Positions 1-9,799 of a DNA stretch of 64,000 nt are shown in pieces (within the stretch, counting starts at the first letter, position 1; each line of letters begins with the position of its first letter). Below the pieces are notes generated by a model. It made no database searches, was not told the origin of the DNA, and saw only the letters and a program-made list of their open reading frames with translations. Where the stretch lies: assembly GCA_029339505.1 (NCBI GenBank), contig JAQISU010000041.1:5837001-5901000 (forward strand), read 5' to 3'. This stretch comes from Unio delphinus (taxonomy: Eukaryota > Mollusca > Bivalvia > Unionida > Unionidae). Made by a program: the position numbers and the translations under genes.

Positions 1-504
1 AATTTTGATTTGATGTACATGATGGATTAAAGTCTAGATACAGTATCCTTGAGTGAAACTTTTTTCATTTTACCTTTTGCTAAATAACTAAACTAAAAAC
101 ATGTATCTTGGTAGCATACTTCTATTGTTAAAATTAATATAGTAATGATGCTACTGCTAATAATAATGCTAGTGATATTCTATTCATAGTAGATAAATTT
201 GTCCTGAACCAAGCTTGAGAGTCTGCAAAAGCTACATTCCCATGCTGACTGCTGTAGACAGGTTTGACTGCTGTTTGGATGCATGTAATAATATTTCTCA
301 GAAGCCAGAAGCAGCATAAGAGTGCATCATTTTAGATGCAACATACCTGACAATTTATTTTCTTCACCATTGATGTGTAATAGCCTATATATATATATAT
401 ATATATATTGATGTGTGCTGGATGCTGGCTTAATTCTGCATTCAATATATGGACAAGTACTTTTTCATAATAAAAAAAATTCATTATGAAAGTTTTCTAA
501 TTTA
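1..504. other. FAAH-like gene intron, left edge of window
   Basis: This AT-rich stretch carries no coding exon that I can recognise. It is presumed intron of the FAAH-like gene because downstream exons of that gene follow on the + strand. A short TA microsatellite lies near 387..409. Confidence 0.5.
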
Positions 505-944
505 CCGTATTTTCTGGCCTATAAGTCGATGTGGAATACAAGTCGAATTCCCATCCTTCGTCCATGTATGTCCATTCAGAATATAAGACGAGGCTAGGTC
601 AATATCTTGGCTTCATATTTTATACTAGTAATGGTATCGTTGTATGATATTCCATATTACCGGCAATTGTGAAATTGCATTACCGATGCTAACAAGTTTG
701 TTATTTTACTTCTGAACAAATCACTGCTATATTTTGTTAACAATTGTCACAGCTGAATAAACAGGCCATGCTTGTTTATTATAATTGAAAGCACGTCCAT
801 GTTGTAGTTCATTTTATTACCTGTAGTTACGAACGTTATATAAACTTTCAATGACACAATCCATGAATAAGTCAATTTGGAGTAAAAGTCAAAGCCCCGA
901 CTTTCAAGTAAAAAAAGTGTCAACTTATAGGCCAGAAAATATGG
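505..944. mobile_element. 440-bp MITE with TA target duplication
   Basis: The left end reads CCGTATTTTCTGGCCTATAA and the right end is its inverted complement with one mismatch over those 20 bases. TA dinucleotides sit immediately outside both ends (503-504 and 945-946). The interior has no transposase. The TA duplication and size fit a non-autonomous Tc1/mariner or pogo-type element; the family is not assigned. It lies in an intron of the FAAH-like gene. Confidence 0.8.
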
Positions 945-1749
945 TAGTTTCCCAACAATGACTCTAGTTTTCCTTCATTTACAGTTGCTTGCTTAAGGAA
1001 GAAGCGTTTTGAAATTTGGGTCAAATGGAAAAATTATTATTTCATAATAACTTTAGTTCTTTATCATCTCAATATACCAGTGTGAATGGCTTGCACTTGG
1101 GATAAGAAGGAAGCCTAATCAATATCTGGGTCAAAAGTCAAATGTCAAGGTCATTTTTACTCTAAAGATATATTTTTTTTACTGCATTTTAATTAATGAA
1201 AAAACCTATTGATTTTGGGTCAGATATAAGGTAATTGCAACTAAAAGAAGAAATTTATTCCTGCATTGATATTTTGGTTATTGACCATCTTTACCAAAGT
1301 TTGTGAATGATATGGATGTTTGATAAGAAATGAAAGTCTTTGGGGCGGAGGTCGCAAAAGATCAGTAGTCAAGGTCACAGACGGATAGAAGAAAAATTAT
1401 TTTGCTTATTACTTTAGGCAAAATGACTTTCCTTGAGGAGATCATGCTTAAGGTATGGAAGAGTTTGTTTTGATTTAGGGGTAAAGTCCTTCACGTAGGA
1501 TTGTTAAATATAGGGTGGCATATTATGCGTCATTCATGGTACTCTGGTTCCCCCTTTTAGAGGTGACTCAAGGAAAACAACAAACTACAAACAGTTTTAA
1601 TTTTATTAATAAACAGTAGAGAGTGACATATATACGAAGGTTTTGTTTTCTTTTCATTTTGATCATCTCATTTATCAATAAGGACATTTTACGACATTGA
1701 TAAAACATGGGGAGAAAAGGAGAACTATTTGATGTCTTTATGTGTTTAG
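945..1749. other. FAAH-like intron, no gene seen
   Basis: This is intron sequence. It holds degenerate short repeats of a 'ggtcaaggtca'-like kind around 1125..1385 and nothing else that I can support. Confidence 0.4.
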
Positions 1750-1829
1750 GTGCTGGAACATACCCCATGCTGTACAATGTACTGAATTTTTACTCTGCAG
1801 GCAGTCTTCCATTGACAAAAGTGACTAGT
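1750..1829 (+). pseudogene. Partial tandem copy of the FAAH exon
   Basis: This 80-bp stretch repeats the acceptor and first part of the exon at 1851, offset by 101 bp. It is open in the same phase and encodes a near copy ending LPLTKVTS, with one extra codon (NFYSAG in place of NYPAG) and a few silent changes. It is followed directly by GTATGT, a plausible splice donor. Its length is two bases plus 26 codons, so a splice to the exon at 4020 would stay in frame. Reading on without that donor reaches an in-frame TAG just before the main exon. It is most likely a non-functional duplication, but use as an alternative exon cannot be excluded. Confidence 0.75.
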
Positions 1830-1850
1830 GTATGTGTTTGTTGTGTTTAG

Positions 1851-1990
1851 GTGCTGGAACATACCCCATGCTGTACAATGTACTGAACTACCCTGCAGGC
1901 AGCCTTCCATTGACGAAAGTGACCAGTGAGGATGTGCAGCGGCTGGAGAATTACCCCAGCAGGCGATACTTTGAGAAAAACATCAAGAAG
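1851..1990 (+). CDS. FAAH: FAAH-like penultimate coding exon
   Basis: The acceptor is TTGTGTTTAG and the donor GTAATA. The exon is 140 nt: two bases completing a split codon plus 46 codons, ending in phase 0. Confidence 0.88.
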
Positions 1991-4145
1991 GTAATATTTC
2001 TCATTTTCCACAAAATCATGATTTTATAATTATCATTGCTGATGTCAAGTGCTCTGGTGGCCTAGTGGTTAGAGCATCCACCTGGGAAGGCGGAGGTCAT
2101 GGGTTTTGAACCCTAGCCGAGTCATACCAATGACTTACAAAAATGTACTAACAGCTGCCTTGCAAGGCACGTAGCATTAAGAGGTTAGTATTAGAGCTAG
2201 TCTGCCTGGTGTCAGGATAATGTGACTGGGAGGGACATCATGCTACATGTCTGTGGTATGATGCCACTGTGCTAGACATCACTATTAACTGCCACAGTAC
2301 GGACATCATAGTGATATGACTGAAAATTTGTTAAAGCTATGTTAAAAATCCTAATCTCACACACACACACATTCCTGATGTCAATCAGTTATTTTGGTTC
2401 ATCAGCAAAAATTGATGTCCTCACATGTTATCATTGTGGCTTGCTTGGTGATTACAATACAGAAACAATGGAGTCATTAAACAAAAAAGTTTGAATACTA
2501 GGATGTCACTGTTTATTTTTCTGGCTTTTCAAACTTCTTTATAAACCCAAAAATTACAGTTCTAAAATCAAGCCTTTTTTATCATCGTCCTAGTCCTTTG
2601 CCTTCTTCACTTTTAATGGAGCTCCACAAACCAAGAGCAGTAGAACCTGTATAGTCTTGTTTCTGTTATGTGCCTAGGCTATATTTGCATAGACCCACAC
2701 CTTCCAGGATATATTGCAGTGTCAGGTCTGGGTCTGTGTTGTTTGCAGGTGGATACATAGGTACAATAGGCACTTTGCCACAGATGAACTTGTAGCAATA
2801 ACTATTCAATTACAGCCAGTGTTTCTCTTCAAAATGCTAGTTGAAATAAAAGATTGCTATAAAGTAATACCTCAAACATTCACGAGGTTAGGTTCCATAA
2901 CCTGTTGCGAATGAGGAGGAATCACGAATGTTTGGTACTAGTCACTAAAAATGCTAATAAAGGCTTTTTTCTCGAGTTTAAACACATGCTCCCAAAGCAC
3001 TGTAATTTCATTTAAAAGTTAGCTTGATACATTACCCTTAGAAAAAAGAAATAAATGGTTGGCGTAAAAATTGAGTACAGTATCGTCTAATGGGTATTAG
3101 TCTGAGTTTCCACTGACCCTTGCCACCCAATTTTGATATTTGGACATTTATGTTGGGGTGTAGGGTCAGAGCACATTCCTTATTGAAAAGTTGGAGTTCA
3201 GTGACACCAAATGGTAGTAGCCGCTTACTTGCCGGCCCAGCAAACTTGAACGATCTTTCATCGATGTATACCTGCATGAAATCAATAGGAATATTATTTA
3301 TTTTCTCAATAATTGTGAGAATAGCATTTATTACGTTTTTAATCCGCTGATAGACGAGACGAAATTACATCGTTAATGAAATTTGAACTGATCTAGTCAT
3401 TTGCATTCTTAGTCACGTGACTACACAAATCTTGCAACCTACATGTTAATGACATAAGAGGTCAGACAGTCGCATGATATCAACAATACGCCATTTCTAG
3501 TGCTCTGTATGAAAACAAATCCAACATAAAAATGAACGTCAGGTAATTTTGATTAGAAAAATCAAGAAACATAAATTTCCCAATCTAGTTGTTGCGAAAA
3601 TGACTGAAAAATGCAGAAGCACAGCAATGTATTAATCACGTGATACTGTACAAACAAAAACAGCTGACATGTGCTTGGTTTTTACCTTGCATCTGCAATA
3701 CCGGCAGGTACCTGGTTGCTGTTCACGAAATAAATATGTTGAGAATTAAGTATGCATTATATTTGTGAACTTCATGTTTCTTCATTTATCTAAAATAAAA
3801 TTACCTGGCGTTCGTTTTTATTTTTACTCACAGTAAGGTAAAACCAAGTAACAAATGGGAAATATTTCGCAGATCTGTGAAAAAATCGGTGATGCAAATT
3901 AATTAAGTTCCAATGAAAATTTCGCGAATCCAGAAATGTGTATGTTTGAGGTATTACTGTATTTATCGAAATTGTAATGTCATTAATGTTATAATAATTT
4001 GGTCACTTTGTACTTACAGGCCAGTGAAGATAGTGTAGGGCTTCCAGTGAATGTGCAGTGTGTCTGTCTTCCATTCCAAGAGGAGCTGGTCCTAAGAGTG
4101 ATGAAGGAAATAGAGACAGGACTTAAGTCCATGGGAGACCATTAA
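1851..4145 (+). CDS. FAAH: Fatty-acid amide hydrolase-like, C-terminal two exons (partial)
   Basis: Two exons (1851..1990 and 4020..4145) encode the C-terminal end of an amidase-signature enzyme that hydrolyses fatty-acid amides such as anandamide at internal membranes. The first encodes PMLYNVLNYPAGSLPLTKVT and a following acidic/basic stretch. The second encodes VGLPVNVQCVCLPFQEELVL and ends in a TAA stop. Both match the C-terminal block of animal FAAH1 (the YPAG-VP-TxVT and VGLPVxVQCVxLPxQEEL signatures). The first exon starts at phase 2 after TTTAG and ends on GTAATA; the second follows TTACAG in phase 0. The Ser-Ser-Lys catalytic residues are encoded upstream, outside the window. FAAH is often multi-copy in invertebrates, so the symbol means FAAH-like. 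A partial tandem copy of the first exon lies 101 bp upstream. Confidence 0.88.
2049..2374 (+). mobile_element. tRNA-derived SINE, family 1 copy a
   Basis: The head has an A-box-like GGCCTAGTGGTTAGAGC and a degraded B box. The body contains the family's CTGGTGTCAGGATAATGTG and GACATCAT segments, and the tail is a CA repeat. A perfect 10-bp target duplication CTGATGTCAA flanks it (2039..2048 and 2375..2384). It sits in the last FAAH-like intron. The head is too divergent to be a working tRNA gene. Confidence 0.9.
2385..2861. other. Intron, nothing recognised
   Basis: This is AT-rich intron between the SINE and the Tigger-like element. No conserved motif or exon was seen. Confidence 0.4.
2862..3959. 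mobile_element. Non-autonomous Tigger-like DNA element, about 1.1 kb
   Basis: The left end reads (A)AGTAATACCTCAAACATT and the right end is the complement of CAGTAATACCTCAAACATAC. TA lies outside both ends (2860-2861 and 3960-3961). The CAG start and TA duplication are typical of pogo/Tigger elements. There is no transposase inside. A diverged relative of its middle part occurs near 34870..35215. Confidence 0.75.
4020..4145 (+). CDS. FAAH: FAAH-like terminal coding exon
   Basis: The acceptor is ACTTACAG and the exon starts in phase 0. It encodes 41 residues including VGLPVNVQCVCLPFQEELVL, then TAA at 4143..4145. Confidence 0.9.
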   Translation, partial: ASEDSVGLPVNVQCVCLPFQEELVLRVMKEIETGLKSMGDH

Positions 4146-4317
4146 CACAAACTATGCAGCATGAAATTGAGACTGAGCTTATTTCCATGTGAGACCATGA
4201 AAACAATCTTTGCAATGAAGGCAGCACAGCATACTTGTCGTATAATATATATCATATTATAAGGGGCACACAACTTTATTTGCTTGGGTTTTTTTAAATA
4301 TAAAATCGACCTAATGA

Positions 4318-4323
4318 AATAAA
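4318..4323 (+). terminator. Candidate polyadenylation signal of the FAAH-like gene
   Basis: An AATAAA hexamer lies about 175 bases after the FAAH stop codon. Position is the only support. Confidence 0.4.
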
Positions 4324-5035
4324 AATAGACCAGATCTTTCCTTGCATGATGCAGTGGCAGATCAGGGTATGTGCAGGTGATAATTTCAAACAAAATAGTA
4401 CAGTCCGAGATTATTTGATGGTACATTCAAAGCTGCCAACCCTCACGATTTTGGCATGAGTTTCGCGACTTTTCAGCGATTCAGTTTCACACCACATCAC
4501 AATAAAAAGATCGATTTGTATTGAATTGTTCAAGTTTATGAATATGATGTATATGGTTTAAAGTATTAATGTATTATAACTAAATTTATCATACTTAATC
4601 CTCAATTACTGAGCCCTAGAATACATTTAGAATGCTATCTCATTGGAAAATATGACTAAAGCACCAGTATTAAATCTCCATCTGCATTGTAATTACAAAT
4701 TTTACTTGCTTATGTACTGAATCCTTCAGTTTTCCAGATTACAGCTAGACATTAGAACAGACTTCCTAGACACATGAATGTGCACTTTAAAAATTATATT
4801 TAAAAAAGGTTTTGACATAGTGATAGGTGTCAAAAGGTGGTAGTAGCAAACCATAAGTTTATCTCTGTGATTTGCCACAGATTTCTTGACATTATTTTAT
4901 ATTAATGCCTTTATACAGTATTTCTGTCATTATCATGACATTGCCACATTTCCACTATAATGATAAATACACTCAAAATTCAAAAGTTTGGCAAAAGCAT
5001 TTTTTTGCTTATATTGATAGATATGTCTGTTTCAG

Positions 5036-5233
5036 TTTCCCTTCCACTTCTTGACTGCCGACAACAAATCTGTATTAACACTGACAAAATATTTCTCACA
5101 AGTTCATCAAGAGTGTCAGCACTCTTCAATGGAGTTTATTTTGATAAAATTCTGGCATGAAAATACTCTGACAACTCTTGCACATGACTGTAAGAAACTC
5201 ATTGCAGAGGCCCATAATTGGGTCTATCTTTGA
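5036..5233 (+). pseudogene. Exon-like open stretch, unrecognised (copy A)
   Basis: After an acceptor-like CTGTTTCAG the + strand is open for 65 codons, including the stretches TADNKSVLTLTKYFS and EFILIKFWHENTL, and ends in TGA followed by G and GTACTT. The composition looks protein-like (Trp, Cys and His well mixed). I do not recognise the family. In copy B the same frame is broken by CAA to TAA at 8870..8872. It may be the tail of a duplicated host-gene fragment or chance. Confidence 0.35.
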
Positions 5234-5592
5234 GGTACTTATTTTTTCAGTGATGTAAAATAATCTATAAACATATTGCATCCTGGCAATTACACATCAT
5301 ATGCATTCAAATACCAGCTACGGGTTGCTCTTTTATTACGGCTATGATAACACTTTGGCATGGTGTCTCTCAAGCAGTTAAACTATGGCTGATATTTATT
5401 ATTGCTTCATACATGAAATATATAAACCTAACAATTATGTTAAAAGAAACCTAAATATAACAAACATTTATACTATGTAGTCAGTGTTTGAATCTTACTG
5501 TACTGTTGTCTACTAAAGTATTAAGTTTTCCTTCTATACCCCATTTAGCCACTTAACTGTGGTAATTACTCCATTGTGTCCAACTTGTCTAG

Positions 5593-5739
5593 GAATTTTC
5601 CGTCATGGAGTCTATGAATCTTGACTTCCCACTCTTTGAATTCTATGACAAATATCTTGTTTGTACAAACCACGATACCGTTGTACAAGGGATTGAACTT
5701 CTTGGCTTTGGAAATAAAGTGATATACACATTACATTAA
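5593..5739 (+). pseudogene. Exon-like C-terminal open stretch, unrecognised (copy A)
   Basis: After TTGTCTAG the + strand is open for 48 codons, including DFPLFEFYDKYLVCTNHD and IELLGFGNKVIYTLH, then TAA. Copy B has the same frame at 9370..9516 with F changed to V in LFEFYDK. It looks like the last coding exon of a gene I cannot name. A splice from the exon-like stretch at 5036 would not keep a simple open frame. Confidence 0.35.
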
Positions 5740-6021
5740 AACCTGCTATGAAAGACTGCCTCTTCTGCCAACCAAAAGCAGTCTTTCAAGACAGGTGGTC
5801 TTTCATAAGAGGTGAGTGAAAATGGACTGGTTCTCAGGGTCATTAGCATTCCTCTCAAAATATCTTTATATAATAAAGTTATACATCTATCAAACAACGA
5901 AAATAAAATTTATATTTCAACATCACATTAATATGTACAAAAAACGAATAGTTAGATATGTGTATATATCTTATTCTATACACTTATTCACTTTTTAAAA
6001 AAAAAAAAAAATCCATTATAC

Positions 6022-6698
6022 TTCTAATTAAGGGGTCCAGTTTTTCTCCAATTGCACTACATGCTAACAATAGTGTCAACCGCTCCTTTGCATTTATCCC
6101 TCCTTTGCAAACATCATCTTTCACCACTAAGGACCTGTCAAGAAGTCCTCTGTAAAAGAGTCCTGTTTCATCAGCATTAAAAATATCACATAGGTTATAC
6201 CCTTCTGTGATGGTCAGTATTCTTTTTTTTTTTTTTTTTCAGTAATCAACTGTCTGTAAATTTACATCAGCTGATTCTCCACTGAGCACACATGCTGTGA
6301 TATTGTATCTATTTTTGAAGCTCTCTAGCCATCCATTTGATGCAACAAAGTCATCATAATTCAGTTCTGCTGAGACAATTATTGCCTTTTTCTGAATCAA
6401 CTTTCCACTTAACTGGTGTGTTTTTTTCTCCTTGCAATGCAAAACCACTCCCATACTTGTTCATTCAGATCTCCATAAACTGCCATGGCATATTTCCTGT
6501 GTGCTTGTGCACCTTTCTGCCATTCGTTTCTAATGTACTCCTTGGCTTTTATTACATTTTTAACTTGGGTTTTACTGACGCTTAAGCTGACTGCTATTTT
6601 GCGAGCGGTCTCCCCTTTTTCATTTCTTTCATTGACATTATTCCTTTCTTCCAGTGTTAAAATTTTTCTTTTTTTTTTTCCAGTGGAGGTTCTGCCAT
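6022..6698 (-). pseudogene. pogo/Tigger-like transposase remnant (copy A)
   Basis: Reading from an ATG at 6698, the - strand encodes a psq-type helix-turn-helix region (LTLEERNNV, RKIAVSLSVSKTQVKNVIK), then a CENP-B-type domain (SGKLIQKKAIIVSAELNYDD, GWLESFKNRYNI), then the first catalytic segment (NADETGLFY). A frameshift at a poly-A run separates the first two parts and a T-tract interrupts the frame before the third. The 3' part with the other two catalytic Asp residues is missing. Copy B shares the frameshift, so the break is older than the duplication. Confidence 0.8.
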
Positions 6699-6978
6699 TG
6701 TTATTAGTGTTGATGTTATAAAGACTCTGTTTTGATCAGATTTGTGGGAAATGTGGAATAAATATACATTATGTACCAATGAATGAATCCAAAAGACATA
6801 ATTAACTCATAAAGAAACAATACATTTATTCTGAGACGAAGTTTAAATCAACAGTATTATAGCTCAATAAACAAAGGTTGCGACCATCTGCACCCTGGTA
6901 AACAGATGGTGGCTTGGTGAAACACTAACAAAAGAAATAAAAAAATAATTTTTAAAAATCCGGAAATGATTCTCACTT

Positions 6979-8256
6979 ACTAGTATTAAAGAAAATGAGC
7001 TTATTCACCCTCCAGACATTATGGATTAACTGGAAAGACAAACGATGTACTCAAACCTACACTGAAGCCCTTTCAAACTATTTCTCACTGGGACACGAGT
7101 TTTCATAAAGATAAAGAAAAAACTGAATAAAGTTGAGCTGTCCATATAAAGAAAGAAACAATCTGTAAACTAGATATAGTGACTTTTGAAGTTCACTTCC
7201 TTAATGTGTTTATTTGACAATTGCCCAGGCTACATAATATTTTTTTCTAAAAAGTATGTACTACCACACAAACAAACAAAGCAAAAAGCACATAGAAGTT
7301 GGGGAAAATTAAGAACTCGCAGCAGATCTCAGCCCTGGAATATTTTAAGCCATGAACAGAAGACCTGCAAGCTAGAAAAACAGAAGCTTTATTTGTGATT
7401 TTTCTTCTTGAACACAATCTCTCTTTATCAGCTGGAGACCATGCTAAAACATTTGTTCCGACAAATATTCCCAGACTCTAAGATCGCTTCAAGAATTCTG
7501 GTCCAAATGAACTAATTTGTATTCCTATTTTTACTAGTTGTAAGCCTAGATGGTTGGCAGTTATGTATATTCCACAATAGTATATACTATGGGTTTTTGT
7601 TACATTATGGTACATAACACAGCAGCATATAATATTGGTTTCTGTTATATAATGGTATACATTACACAACAGTATATACTATGGGTTTATGGTACATTAG
7701 ATAACATCATATAATGGTTTATGCTAGACATTATGGTATATAACAATATCATAAGTTAATGGTACATTACACAACAGCATATAATGAGTCTACATTTCTT
7801 TAAATGTGTTCACTGATCATACGAGTATATTATTTGCCTTGCAAATATAGGTCACCACACCACAAACTAAAATGATGGTACCAAATTGTACATGTCTGCT
7901 TGCCTATAAGGAATTCAGACAAAACTATTCTCCTTTTGAATATAGGACTGGCACCACATACCCAGTAGTCGTTCATTATTTGTTCTGATTGTGCTGTTGT
8001 ATATATTTATGAGGGTTTTGTAAATTCCTTCTCTTACTTTAAGGAAGTATACAGTTTCCCTCCGTTTTCATGCTCCACTTTCATTCCTCATGAATGATCT
8101 ATCACAGTGTCAATGAAATTCAGAACATATTGGGTAAAGTGTGAAACATATCGCTGAAAATGGACATCTGACATCAGTGAAAATACCTAAAAGTTCCAAT
8201 TTGTGTGTGCAATATGGATTGAAGTAATGTATTTAACACTAGATAATCTATGAACT
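6979..8256. other. Spacer between the two 2.5-kb copies
   Basis: This is unique AT-rich sequence. A degenerate tandem repeat lies at about 7540..7790, built from variants of GGTACATTACACAACAGTAT. No gene is recognised. Confidence 0.5.
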
Positions 8257-8806
8257 AAGATCAGTTTGTATTGAATTGTTCAAGTTGTTTCCTTTCACCA
8301 TTATTAATATGATGTATATGGTTTAAAGTAAATCTAAAGTATTAATGTATTATAACTAAATCTATCATATTTAATCCTCGATTACGGAGCCCTAGAATAC
8401 ATTTAGAATGCTATCTCATTGGAAAATATGACTAAAACACCAGTATTAAATCTCCATCTGCATTGTAATTACAAATTTGACTTGCTTATTTACTGAATCC
8501 TTCAGTGTTCCAGATTACAGCTTAGACATTAGAACAGACTTCATAGACACATAACTGTGCACTTTAAAATTATATTTAAAAAAGGTTTTGACACATTGAT
8601 AGGTGTCAACAGGTGGTAGTCGCAAACCATAAGGTTATCTCTATGATTTGCTGCAGATTTCTTGACATTATTGTATATTAATGTCTTTCATACAGTATTC
8701 TTGTCACTGATCATGACATTGCCACATTTCCACTCTAAATACACTAAAAATTCAAAAGTTTGGCAAAAGCATTTTTTTTGCTTATATTGATAGATGTCTG
8801 TTTCAG

Positions 8807-9004
8807 TTTCCCTTCCACTTCTTGACTGCCGACAGCAAATCTGTATTAACACTGACAAAACATTTCTCATAAGATCATCAAGAGTGTCAGCACTCTTCAA
8901 TGGAGTTTATTTTGATAAAATTCTGGCATGAAAATACTCTGACAACTCTTGCACATGACTGTAAGAAACTCATTGCAGAGGCCCATAATTGGGTCTATCT
9001 TTGA
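8807..9004 (+). pseudogene. Exon-like stretch, copy B, with stop gained
   Basis: This is the counterpart of 5036..5233. The frame is broken by TAA at 8870..8872, where copy A has CAA. Confidence 0.35.
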
Positions 9005-9369
9005 GGTACTTATTTTTCAGTGATGTAAAATAATCTATAAACATTTTGCATCCTGGCACGTACACATCTTATGCATTCAAACACCAGCTACGGGTTGCTC
9101 TTTTATTACGGCTATGATTACACTTTGGCATGGTGAATGGTGTCTCTCGAGCAGTTAAACTATGGCTGATATTTATTATTGCTTCATACATGAAATATAT
9201 AAACCTAACAATTATGTTAAAAGAAACCTAAATATAACAAACATTTATACTATGTAGTCAGTGTTTGAATCTTACTGTACTGTTGTCTACTAAAGTATTA
9301 AGTTTTCCTTCTATACCCCATTTAGCCACTTAACTGTGGTAATTACTCCATTGTGTCCAACTTGTCTAG

Positions 9370-9516
9370 GAATTTTCCATCATGGAGTCTATGAATCTTG
9401 ACTTCCCACTCTTTGAAGTCTATGACAAATATCTTGTTTGTACAAACCACGATACCGTTGTACAAGGGATTGAACTTCTTGGCTTTGGAAATAAAGTGAT
9501 ATACACATTACATTAA
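9370..9516 (+). pseudogene. Exon-like C-terminal stretch, copy B
   Basis: This is the counterpart of 5593..5739, still open, ending in TAA. It encodes DFPLFEVYDKYLVCTNHD. The family is not recognised. Confidence 0.35.
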
Positions 9517-9799
9517 AACCTGCTATGAAAGACCGCCTCTTCTGCCAACCAAAAGCAGTCTTTCAAGACAGGTGGTCTTTCATAAGAGGTGTGTGAAAAT
9601 GGACTGGTTCTCAGGGTCATTAGCATTCCTCTCAAAATATCTTTATATAATAAAGTTATACATCTATCAAACAACGAAAATAAAATTTATATTTCAACAT
9701 CACATTAATATGTACAAAAAACGAATAGTTAGATATGTGTATATATCTTATTCTATACACTTATTCACTTTAAAAAAAAAAAAAAAAAAATCCATTATA

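Larger units (their letters stand above)
4507..6978. repeat. 2.5-kb direct repeat, copy A (no Tigger insertion)
   Basis: This unit is repeated almost base for base at 8257..13857 once the 3.1-kb Tigger there is removed. Homology starts near TTTGTATTGAATTGTTCAAG and ends near AATGATTCTCACTT. It contains two exon-like open stretches on the + strand and a broken pogo-like transposase on the - strand. No target duplication or terminal repeat was found at its ends, so it may be a segmental duplication rather than a transposon. Confidence 0.92.

Noticed and set aside
2711..2930. Possible extra FAAH exon in the last intron
   Set aside because: The short + strand frame has no FAAH similarity, and the two flanking exons already join in phase.
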